Below, in pieces: positions 1-9,300 of a stretch of 64,000 nucleotides of DNA (position 1 is its first letter; the number at the start of each line of letters is the position of its first letter). This stretch comes from Winogradskyella psychrotolerans (GTDB taxonomy: Bacteria; Bacteroidota; Bacteroidia; Flavobacteriales; Flavobacteriaceae). A program made the translations under genes and the position numbers. The notes under the pieces were generated by a model. The model saw nothing but the letters and a program-made list of their open reading frames with translations, had not been told where the DNA came from and searched no databases. The stretch lies in contig NZ_JAHKPN010000018.1 of NCBI RefSeq assembly GCF_018860545.1, positions 84,221 through 148,220 on the forward strand. Reading direction: 5' to 3'.

Positions 1-66
1 ATTACAGATTTTTCAATATGATTTATAGTGCAATAGTTCTAATTTAATTTAGAATTGAAATCTAAT

Positions 67-109
67 GAAAGCCCATTTTACGTAATGTAAAGTGGGCTTC
101 TTGTTTTTA
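67..109 (+). terminator. Intrinsic terminator of a gene left of the window
   Basis: AAGCCCA and TGGGCTT arms, continued by a TTTAC/GTAAA stem with one wobble pair, flank a short loop and are followed by cttgttttt. It probably ends a plus-strand transcript that starts outside the window. The first 60 bases hold no convincing C-terminal reading frame. Confidence 0.75.
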
Positions 110-550
110 TAAGGTCATCTCGGTAAAGGGTATGTATTGCTTTAATACAGAACTTCTTTTTCAGATAGCAATATTAAAAACGGGCTATTTGTGGGTCAGC
201 CATTCAACTGACCACTTTCATAACATAAACATAACGCAACTTGGATGCTATACTAGGTTTTTTGTTTAAATTTGCAACTAAGTTGCATTAATGATTATTG
301 TTATATTGGTATAATGAAAATCGAACGAATTTGAAATTGTATTACACGTGCTTTGTCTCATGCATTGTGTTGTTACTTTTTGCCATTTGCAGAATAAAAT
401 GGCTCGATTTTTAGCGTATATTAAAATATCGTGATATTAAAGCATCAGTGATTGTAAGAGGCCATTGAATTTTGAATAAGAATACTGTAAAGTATTTATT
501 TAAATGATTAGAAAAAGGAACTTATAGATTAAGTATTAGACCACATCAAA
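110..550. other. Intergenic region upstream of the phosphatase
   Basis: About 440 AT-rich bases with no credible ORF. The only structure seen is an imperfect hairpin at 191-215 (GTGGgTCAG against CTGACCAC) that is not followed by a T-run, so it is not a standard terminator. The promoter of the phosphatase gene must lie here, but no clear -33/-7 pair could be picked by eye. Confidence 0.5.
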
Positions 551-1966
551 ATGAACAGAAGAAATTTTTTTAAGAAAGGGTCCTTAGTGGCATTGGGAAC
601 AACATTATTACATCCCTTTAGTAGTCTCGCTAGTGAAGTTGGTTATGACATGACTGACTATAATAAAAAAGCAAAGAACATAATTGTTATTGTTAGTGAT
701 GGTATGAGTATTGGAACTTTAAATATGGCCGATTTATATCTCTCGAGAAAAACTGGAACAGGTTCTAATTGGTTAGACTTATATAAGAAAAATAAAGTTA
801 GCAGAGCACTTATGGACATGGCATCGGCAAGTTCAATTGTTACCGATTCTGCTGCTGCAAGTTCATCTTGGGGAGGTGGTGTTAGAATTAAAAATGGAGG
901 TTTAAATGTAGGTGAAAGTGGAGAGGTGTACTTGCCTATTTGGCAGAAATTCAAGATGTCAGGGAAAAAAGCAGGTTGTGTCACTTCAGTTCCTATTACG
1001 CACGCTACTCCTGCGGGATTTTGTGTCAATTCCAAATCGAGAAATGCCCAAGAGGAGATTGCAGAAAAGTATTTGGAACTTAAGTTTGATGTGATGATGG
1101 GTGGAGGTGATGATTACTTTTCTTCAGATAAAAGAAAAGATAAAAAAGACATGTATCAAGAATTTACATCAAAAGGGTATCAAGTGGTTCATACCAGACA
1201 TGATATGATGTCTTCAGAAACCGATAAGCCTATTTTAGGAGTTTTTGATGATGGAGGGCTTCCTTATGCTTTAGATAGACAAAATAGTAAGGAGTTGGTT
1301 CAAAACATACCAACACTCGCGGAAATGACTCAAAAAGCGATTGACGTCATGAAAGATCATTCCAAAGGTTTTGTGTTACAAGTGGAAGCTGGAAAAGTCG
1401 ATTGGGCAGCCCACGGTAATGATATTGCAGGATTAATTCACGATCAAATTGATCATGATGAAGCTATTCAAGTCGCTATGGATTTTGCGGAACAGGATGG
1501 TGAAACTTTAGTGATTATAACCACGGATCATGGGAATGCCAATCCTGGAGTTATCTACGGTTCGGATGCTAATGATAATTTTGATTCCATTCAAAACTAT
1601 AAACATACTAACGAGTGGATTTTAAATGGTATTGGTAAAGAGACTTCCATCTCGCAAATAAAAGAAAGAATAAACTATGCCAACAATATTGCATTAACCA
1701 ACGAAGAATGTCAACAGTTGTTAGATTATTATAAAGACATACCGACTGCTAAAGGTCTTTATAATCCAAGGCATCTTCCTTTTAATCTTTTAGCCCAAAT
1801 GCAGAAACCCCATAATTCAGTGGGCTGGATTAGCATGCAACACTCTGCAGATTATGTAGAATTAGCTATGTATGGTCCGGGAAGTCACCTCTTAAAACCG
1901 TTCATAAAGAATACAGATTTACACTATTTAATGCTTGAAGCTGCTGAAATACAGAACACTTTTTAA
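551..1966 (+). CDS. Alkaline phosphatase, PhoA family, Tat-exported
   Basis: The 471-residue protein hydrolyses phosphate monoesters, probably in the periplasm. The N-terminus has a twin-arginine signal (RRNFFKKG, residues 3-10) followed by a hydrophobic stretch, so export should occur folded through Tat. The metal and catalytic residues of the PhoA superfamily are visible: D50 in the VSDGM motif, nucleophile S100 in VTDSAAASS, H151, E279, D284 and H288 in a VEAGKVDWAAH block, D326-H327 in TTDHGN and H431 in SMQHSADY. Length fits the bacterial family. It is monocistronic, about 130 bases before the next gene. Family assignment is secure; the specific substrate and any phosphate regulation are not visible. 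Confidence 0.93.
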   Translation: MNRRNFFKKGSLVALGTTLLHPFSSLASEVGYDMTDYNKKAKNIIVIVSDGMSIGTLNMADLYLSRKTGTGSNWLDLYKKNKVSRALMDMASASSIVTDSAAASSSWGGGVRIKNGGLNVGESGEVYLPIWQKFKMSGKKAGCVTSVPITHATPAGFCVNSKSRNAQEEIAEKYLELKFDVMMGGGDDYFSSDKRKDKKDMYQEFTSKGYQVVHTRHDMMSSETDKPILGVFDDGGLPYALDRQNSKELVQNIPTLAEMTQKAIDVMKDHSKGFVLQVEAGKVDWAAHGNDIAGLIHDQIDHDEAIQVAMDFAEQDGETLVIITTDHGNANPGVIYGSDANDNFDSIQNYKHTNEWILNGIGKETSISQIKERINYANNIALTNEECQQLLDYYKDIPTAKGLYNPRHLPFNLLAQMQKPHNSVGWISMQHSADYVELAMYGPGSHLLKPFIKNTDLHYLMLEAAEIQNTF

Positions 1967-2094
1967 TAAAAATGTTATGTTGTAACGAATAATAAAGTGT
2001 AACGTACTTCGTTTAGATTACGCATAAATTTGACCTTAGTTATTTGTTAACTATTGACTTAAAAAGAATCATTTTATAATAGAAAATAAACTTC

Positions 2095-2583
2095 ATGAAC
2101 ATTTTATATATACATGGATTAAACGGGAGTTTGAGTCCTGAAAAGAGAAGTATCTTGGAACAATACGGAGTTGTTTATGCTCCGTCTATTGATTATGAAA
2201 ACCAACCAAGCGTAATTTCAAATATATCCGCTGATTTTAGCGCACATGATATTAATGTGGTTATCGGGAGCAGTATGGGAGGTTTTACAGGGTATTACAT
2301 TTCTAATGGTTATCAATGTCCAGCATTGCTTTTTAATCCAGCCTTAGCAAAACGCTCTGTCTATCAAGAAATACCTGAAATAGATAATAAAAAAAGCATT
2401 CTTAAATATATCGTTTTAGGCACAGAAGATGATGTTGTAAATCCGGCGGATACACTTCAGTTCTTAGCAAGTACAATTTCGTATAATCCTGAGTATAATA
2501 TTCACTTACGGAATGATTTAGCACATCGTATTCCTATACCTATTTTTGAAGATGAGGTGAAGATTTTTTTCAATATGTTATAG
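2095..2583 (+). CDS. YqiA/UPF0227-like alpha/beta hydrolase (small esterase)
   Basis: A 162-residue cytoplasmic hydrolase. It starts with the strand and oxyanion region MNILYIHGLNG. The nucleophile elbow is GSSMGG with S60, the acid is probably the aspartate in TEDDVV, and the catalytic histidine is in DLAHRI near the C-terminus. This is the minimal fold seen in YqiA/YcfP proteins, which cleave short acyl esters. No signal peptide is present. It stands alone between the phosphatase and the sensor kinase. The physiological substrate is unknown. Confidence 0.8.
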   Translation: MNILYIHGLNGSLSPEKRSILEQYGVVYAPSIDYENQPSVISNISADFSAHDINVVIGSSMGGFTGYYISNGYQCPALLFNPALAKRSVYQEIPEIDNKKSILKYIVLGTEDDVVNPADTLQFLASTISYNPEYNIHLRNDLAHRIPIPIFEDEVKIFFNML

Positions 2584-2696
2584 TGTATTTACGCTCAATG
2601 GATTAGTTTTTATGTGTTTCAATGTGAGTTGAGAGCCGGTGAGATATATTTAAAATTCAAAAATTAAAAAAGTTAGATTTTGAGAAAACACATATC

Positions 2697-2741
2697 TTTA
2701 GGTTTGCTGTATTTAGGTTTGCTGTATTTAGGTTTGTTAGA
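2697..2741. repeat. 15-bp tandem repeat, three copies
   Basis: The unit tttaggtttgctgta is present at 2697-2711 and 2712-2726, with a third copy at 2727-2741 that differs at its end (tttaggtttgttaga). It lies in the 270-base gap between the esterase and the sensor kinase and does not code for protein. Confidence 0.9.
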
Positions 2742-2879
2742 ATTTTGAAGTTAAACATATAGTGTCTTATTTCTTTATAAAAAGGGTGTGAAGAAAATGT
2801 TATTGTAGTATGTAAAGTTTTTTTATTTAGGTATTATATAATAATCGCTTAACTTGTGTGGGCTTTAATTGACCTAAAT

Positions 2880-5800
2880 ATGAATATCTACCTTTCTTTA
2901 GTATTACAATTTTTACTGATATCCTCTAGTGTCCTTATCTTATTTAAATTTAGAAAAACCCTAGGGTTGGCTCCGCTTTATCTTTTTCTGGGGGCCATAC
3001 AATATTTGCAATCACTTATAGGTTCAAGAGTAAGTATTACAGATATAGATAATATAATTATTTATCCAGGATCAGTAATTGTTTTTAGTTCAATTCTATT
3101 TGCGGTTTTATTGATTTATATAAAAGAAGGTGCTCGAAGTGCGAGAACACTCATCTTAGGTATGATTATCTCAAACTTTTTATTGTTAGCGCTCTATAGT
3201 TTTTCTTATGATCCGGCACTAACTACACAAGCCAAAAGTGATTTGGAATCTCCATCTTTTTTCGTATTAAATTATAAGTACTTTTCTATAGGTAAAGTTT
3301 TACTATTACTAGATTTTATTTGGATGGTGATTATTTATCAATTTTTAATTTCAAAAGTTAAAAAGTGGCCTATCTATATAGTATTATTTGTTTCCTTATC
3401 CGTTGTCTTAATATTTGACTCTATTTTATTCAATTTAATCTTTAATTATGGTGCAAACGATTTTAATGCATTATTGTTAGGGCAAATTTTCGGAAAGTCT
3501 ATTTCAGCTCTAATTTTATCCTTTGTACTATATGCTTATTTGAAGTTTATAGATTCTGATAGTTATAATGCAACTTTTATAGCTAATCAAGATCGAGATG
3601 TGTTTTCCATATTACAATACAAAAAAAGGTATTTGGATTTGAAGACAGAAAAACACCAAAGTGAGAAAAAATTAACAACACAATTAGAAACCTCATTAAA
3701 TAATATTTCGGATGGTTTTATTGCCTTAGATTCAAATTGGTGTTATACGTATGTTAATAAAAAAGCAGCTGGTCTTTTAGGTAAATCTAAAGAAGATTTA
3801 ATAGGGAATCATATTTGGACCGTATTTCCAGAAGGAAAAGAGCAGTCATTTTATAAAGTTTATAATGAGGCATTTGAAACTCAAAAAACAATTTATTTTG
3901 AAGATTATTCTGAACCACTAGATAAATGGTTTGAAAACAGAATATATCCTTCAGAGGAAGGGTTAACTATTTATTTTACAGACATTACCGAAATAAAAAA
4001 AGCAGATGCGGATAATCAAATGTTACGATCATTAATAGAAACTAGTGATGAGTTTATAGGTTTAGCAACTTTAGAAGGTAAGCCCCTGTACTTAAATACA
4101 AATGGTAGAAAATTAGTAGGGTTAAATACAGATTTAGAAACAGTAGATTCCATCATAGATTTCTTCCCAGCTGTTTACAAAGACAGGATTATAAATGAGC
4201 ACTTGCCACATGTTTTTAAACATAATAGATGGAGTGGAGAAGTGCATTTACAAAATTTTGAAACTGGAGATTTAATTCCTATTGAAAAATCAGGATTATT
4301 AATACGTGATCCGGAAACAAATACGCCAATAGCATTGGGGATTGTAGCTAAAGATATTACGGAACGTAAAGAAGCAGAGGAACAGCTAAAAAATAGTGAA
4401 CTTTTGTTTAGGAGATTATCTGCTAATGCGCCAGTGGCCATATTCCAATCAGATAAGGACGGTAAGTGTAATTATGTTAATGAGGAATGGTTGAAATATT
4501 CTGGACAAACTTATGATGAAGCCTTAGGTTATGGTTGGTCTAATGCCATTCATCCAGAAGATAAAAACATGGTTTTAGAACAATGGCAGAAATCTATTGT
4601 ATCAAATGAGAGATTATTACAGGATTTTAGATTACTTCATAAAAATGGTGATGTAAGGTGGATTTCGGCTAAGGCTGTAGGTGTTTTTGATTCTAATAAA
4701 GAAGTAACCAGCTATATAGGAATACTAAATGATATTACTGATAGAAAAACAGTAGAGGCACAAATTCTGAAAAGTGAAAAATATCTTGAAAATATCATAA
4801 ATAATATTGCAGATCCTGTATTCGTAAAAGATGAGCAAAGCCATATATTATTGGTTAATGATGCATTTTGCAAGCTTTTAAACATTTCTAAAAAGGATAT
4901 TTTAGGGAAAACCTTAGCGGAAAATGTATCATTGATTGAGCAAGAGGAATTTTTAAAAATTGATAAACAAGTTATTGCCACTGGAATTGCTAATGTGAAT
5001 GAGGAAACAATGACTTTTAATAATAATGAAAGTCGTATCATCTCTACAAAAAAGACACGATTTGTAGACAGTGGTGGTGCTATATTTCTAATTGGTGTGA
5101 TTCGGGATATTACAGAACGCAAGAAAGCCGAAATAGAATTAGAAAACTATAAGAATAATCTTGAAAAATTAGTAGAAACAAGAACGGCCGAATTAGAAAA
5201 AGAAAAAGTTAAAGCCCAATCAGCAGATTTAATGAAGTCTGCTTTCTTGGCTACGATGTCGCATGAGTTAAGAACTCCAATGAATTCTATTATTGGTTTT
5301 ACAGGCATTTTAATTAAAGAATTGGCAGGACCATTAAATGAAGAGCAAAAAAGGCAACTTTCAATGGTTAAAAATAGTGGTGAGCATTTATTAAGCCTTA
5401 TTAACGATATTTTAGATATATCCAGAATTGAAGCGGGTAAATTAAAAGTAACATACTATCCTTTTGATTATTTGACATCTTTAGAGAAAACCATAGAGTT
5501 TTTGCAGCCACAGGCCTCTGCTAAAGGCCTCATCTTGCGAACAGAAATTGCAGAAATGGATATTACTTTAGTCAGCGATGAACGTAGGGTTGAGCAGATA
5601 TTTTTAAATTTATTATCTAATGCGATAAAATTTTCTAATACCGGAACTATTCGTGTAAAAGTAGAAGTCGTTGATGATTTTGTTATTACGCAGGTTATTG
5701 ATGAAGGCATTGGTGTACAGAAAAAGGATCTTGTGAGATTATTTATGCCTTTTGTTCAACTTGAAGTAGGACTCAATCGTAACCATGAAGGCACTGGTCT

Positions 5801-5930
5801 TGGCTTAGCAATTTGCAAAAATTTAATAGAAAAATTAGGCGGAACGTTGCAGGTGTCTAGTGAGTTAGGTGTGGGTAGTAATTTTACGTTTAGGTTGCCT
5901 ATTAAACATTCAGATAAAATAATTGATTGA
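2880..5930 (+). CDS. Membrane sensor histidine kinase with four PAS domains
   Basis: An inner-membrane sensor kinase of 1016 residues. A GTG codon 24 bases upstream is in frame, but the ATG at 2880 begins directly at the first membrane helix and is preferred. In numbering from the GTG, about seven hydrophobic helices cover residues 10-232. Four PAS domains follow at roughly 270-380, 385-505, 510-630 and 635-755, several ending in the DITERK linker. Then come a coiled coil, the dimerisation/phosphoacceptor box MSHELRTP with H803, and the ATPase domain with N-box NLLSNAIKFS, DEGIG and GTGLGLAI. There is no receiver in the same chain; the next two genes supply receivers. The ligand is unknown. 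Confidence 0.92.
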   Translation: MNIYLSLVLQFLLISSSVLILFKFRKTLGLAPLYLFLGAIQYLQSLIGSRVSITDIDNIIIYPGSVIVFSSILFAVLLIYIKEGARSARTLILGMIISNFLLLALYSFSYDPALTTQAKSDLESPSFFVLNYKYFSIGKVLLLLDFIWMVIIYQFLISKVKKWPIYIVLFVSLSVVLIFDSILFNLIFNYGANDFNALLLGQIFGKSISALILSFVLYAYLKFIDSDSYNATFIANQDRDVFSILQYKKRYLDLKTEKHQSEKKLTTQLETSLNNISDGFIALDSNWCYTYVNKKAAGLLGKSKEDLIGNHIWTVFPEGKEQSFYKVYNEAFETQKTIYFEDYSEPLDKWFENRIYPSEEGLTIYFTDITEIKKADADNQMLRSLIETSDEFIGLATLEGKPLYLNTNGRKLVGLNTDLETVDSIIDFFPAVYKDRIINEHLPHVFKHNRWSGEVHLQNFETGDLIPIEKSGLLIRDPETNTPIALGIVAKDITERKEAEEQLKNSELLFRRLSANAPVAIFQSDKDGKCNYVNEEWLKYSGQTYDEALGYGWSNAIHPEDKNMVLEQWQKSIVSNERLLQDFRLLHKNGDVRWISAKAVGVFDSNKEVTSYIGILNDITDRKTVEAQILKSEKYLENIINNIADPVFVKDEQSHILLVNDAFCKLLNISKKDILGKTLAENVSLIEQEEFLKIDKQVIATGIANVNEETMTFNNNESRIISTKKTRFVDSGGAIFLIGVIRDITERKKAEIELENYKNNLEKLVETRTAELEKEKVKAQSADLMKSAFLATMSHELRTPMNSIIGFTGILIKELAGPLNEEQKRQLSMVKNSGEHLLSLINDILDISRIEAGKLKVTYYPFDYLTSLEKTIEFLQPQASAKGLILRTEIAEMDITLVSDERRVEQIFLNLLSNAIKFSNTGTIRVKVEVVDDFVITQVIDEGIGVQKKDLVRLFMPFVQLEVGLNRNHEGTGLGLAICKNLIEKLGGTLQVSSELGVGSNFTFRLPIKHSDKIID

Positions 5931-6007
5931 TACATTTTTAAACTAAACTAAATGTAATATATTTAAGTCTCTAGGATGTTGGTTTTAATTTTTATACCCC
6001 AAAAAAT

Positions 6008-6388
6008 ATGAGTCCATCGATATTAATAATTGAAGATAATGAACAAAATATGTATATGTTATCTTACCTACTTACAACAAGTAATTATACGGTTTTAAAA
6101 GCCTATAATGGAGTTGACGGCTTGCAGTTTGCAAACGATAATCACCCTGAAATCATTTTAATAGATATTCAGCTACCAGATATGGATGGTCATGAAATTT
6201 GTGCTAAACTTAGGTATAATGGTCTACCAAAAAACACAGCCATTATAGCTGTAACCTCCTATGCTATGGGTGGTGATAGGGAAAAGGCACTAGAAGCTGG
6301 TGCGGATGGTTATATTGAAAAACCGATTGATCCCGATACGTTTGTAAGTCAAATGGAAAAAATATATAAAGATAAACAGTCCACATAG
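6008..6388 (+). CDS. Single-domain response regulator (CheY/DivK type)
   Basis: A 126-residue free receiver domain without an output module. The acidic pocket (ED, residues 9-10), phosphoacceptor D53 in LIDIQLPDMDG, T83 and K105 in EKPID are all present, so it should be phosphorylatable. It sits 77 bases after the sensor kinase and only 5 bases before the large activator, suggesting it relays or buffers phosphate between them. The fold and chemistry are clear; the partner assignment is inferred from gene order. Confidence 0.93.
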   Translation: MSPSILIIEDNEQNMYMLSYLLTTSNYTVLKAYNGVDGLQFANDNHPEIILIDIQLPDMDGHEICAKLRYNGLPKNTAIIAVTSYAMGGDREKALEAGADGYIEKPIDPDTFVSQMEKIYKDKQST

Positions 6389-6393
6389 TAGTT

Positions 6394-9300
6394 ATGAAAA
6401 CCATATTAATAGTAGATGATATATATGAAAACCTTTACTTGCTAAAAGTTATATTAGAAGAAGCAGGTTACAAGGTTGTGGAAGCAAAGGATGGAAAAGA
6501 AGGTTTAGATATACTAAAGACTACTTATGACCATAATGGAAAAGTAGATCTCATAATTTCAGATATTTTAATGCCAGTGATGGATGGCTATATATTCTGT
6601 CAAGAATGTAAAAAGGATAAACTGTTTAGTCAAATTCCATTTATATATTATACCTCGACTTATACAGAAAAGCTTGATGAAGAATTTGCATTAAAGTTAG
6701 GTGCTGTTCATTTTTTAAGGAAGCCTACAGATCAAGAAAAAATACTAAAAATTATTCAGGGAGTTCTTAAAGAGGATCAGGCAAAACCAAAACCTGTAAA
6801 AGACCTACAATATAACGAACAAGAAGTATTAAAGCTTTATAGTGAGCGCCTTATTAGTAAATTAGAGCAAAAAAAAATAGATTTAGATAAGGAGGTATCT
6901 GAACGTGTAAAAGCTGAGCAATTATTAATTCATAAAAATAAAATTTTAGATTTAATTGCTTTAAATACACCTATTGATGAGATATTTAATCAGTTGCTTC
7001 TAAATTTTGAATCGGTTCACCCCGATTATTTTGGGGCATTGAGTTTGTTAAACGAAGATGGCATTCATCTCAATCTAGTAGCCGCACCGTCATTGCCAGA
7101 ACCTTATAATAAGGCAATGAAAATTGTTGAAATAGGTGCGTCTGTTGGCTCTTGTGGCACAGCTGCTTTTACTAAAAAACCAGTAATCGTTTCTGATATT
7201 AGCAGCGATAGATTGTGGAAGAATTATAAGGATGTCGCCTTAGAACATAAGCTTAAATCGTGCTGGTCATTACCGGTGTTATCTGAGAGTAATGAAGTTT
7301 TAGGAACTTTTGCAATTTATAGTCAGTCCATAAATGCACCTTCATTACAAGATATTCGCGAATTAAAATTAACACGTAGCTTAATTAATATCGTTATAGA
7401 AAAATTTAGGGTTAGAGATGAAATAAAGAAAAAAGACGAATCTTATAGAGCTTTAATAAATCAGGCAAGTGATGCTATCCTAACGTATACATTAGACGGA
7501 ACCATACATTCCTTTAATAAGGCAACGTTTCAAATGTTAGGGTACTCTCAAGAGGAATTTTCTAAACTAAATATCAACGATTTTCTAGTTGGTGATTTTA
7601 TTTCAGATCAAAAACTTTATGATCGCATATTAAAAGGAGAATCTGTGCTTTTTGAAAGGCAGATGATGTGCAAGGATAAGACAATATTAGATATTGAAAT
7701 CACTGCAAAAAAACAAATAGACGGCAAAGTGTTGTCTATTGGGCGAGATATTACAGAACGTAAAAAAGTAGAAGTTAAACTTCAGGAAAGTGAATTTAAC
7801 TTAAAGCAGTCTCAAATTGTTGCTAATATAGGGTCTTATGTGGTGGATTTAAAAGCGAGCAGTTGGGAAGGATCTGAAGTTTTAAATAAACTATTTGGTA
7901 TTGACGGGACTTATATAAAAACTGTTGAAAGTTGGAATACTCTTATTCATCCCGATGAACAGGAAGAAATGCTAAATTACTTTGAACAGTGTGTCGCAAA
8001 TCATGAGCGATTTACCAAAGAATACAGACTCATAAAATATAATACCAAAGAAGAAATTTGGGTTCATGGTATCGGAGAATTAATTTTTGATGAAAATAAT
8101 AGCCCTATCAAATTAATAGGTACTATACAAGATATAACGGATCGTAAAACGTCTGAAATTAAACTTCAGGAAAGTGAATATAGTCTGAGGCAATCTCAAG
8201 TCGTTGGAAATATTGGTTCGTATGTATTAGATTTAAATACGAGAACTTGGGAGTCTTCTGCAGTATTAAATAGTGTTTTTGGTATTCCCGAATCTTATGT
8301 GAAAACAATTGATAGTTGGGTTGAGGTTATTCATCCAGATGAAAGAGAGGAAATGTTTAACTACCTAGAAAACGGAATCAAGAATAATAGAAAGTTTGAT
8401 AAAGAATATAGGGTCGTTAAATTAAAGACAAAGGAGGAGATATGGGTACATGGTACCGGTGAAATTATTTATGATAACGATGGAAAATCGGTAAAAATGA
8501 TTGGGACGATGCAAGATATAACGCATCGTAAGAAATCAGAAATAAAACTGCAGGAAAGCGAATATAACCTAAGACAATCACAGATTGTAGCTAAAATTGG
8601 ATCGTATACCGTAGACATAGAATCTGGTGCTTGGGAAAGCTCTAAGGTTTTAGATAATATAATTGGTATTGATAACACTTACGAAAAATCAAGAGAAGGT
8701 TTAATCGCGCTCATACATCCAGATCATTTAGAAAAAACTATAGCGCATTATTATGATGCGATTGAAAACCGGAAGAAGATTGATTTAGAATTCAAAGCTA
8801 TAACGCTTCATTCAAAAGAAGACGTTTGGATACATGTCCTTGGTGAACTAATTTTTGATAATAATTTTATTCCAGTAAAAGCAATTGGTACTGCTCAGGA
8901 TATTTCAGAACGTAAAAAGCACGAATTAGAATTAAAAATTGCTAATGAGTTTTCAAGTAGCCTTTTGAAATCGATGCATGAAGGTTTGTATGCTATTAAT
9001 TTAGACTCAGAGATAATCAGTGTAAATCCGTCGTTTTGTAAAATGACAGGTTTTACAGAAGACGAATTATTAGGAGTTAAACGGCCATACCCATTTTCAG
9101 TACCCGAATTAAAAAAAGAAAATGATAGACGGTACAAATTACTGATACAAAATAAAAATGAGAAAGATTATGAAAACACATATATGCGTAAAAACGGAGA
9201 ACATTTTCCGGTGCATGTTATGGTTTCGAGTATATATGATGAAAATGGAGATAAAACGGCCAATTTCGCAACTGTAGAAGATATTACAGAACGAAGAAAA

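Noticed and set aside
191..215. Terminator at the left end
   Set aside because: The hairpin lacks a T-run and has a bulge; the real terminator is at 67-109.
658..1035. Long minus-strand reading frame inside the alkaline phosphatase gene
   Set aside because: It is fully antisense to a gene with clear catalytic motifs and has no recognisable protein features.
2856..2879. GTG start for the sensor kinase
   Set aside because: An ATG eight codons later begins exactly at the first hydrophobic helix and is the more usual start. The choice is not certain.
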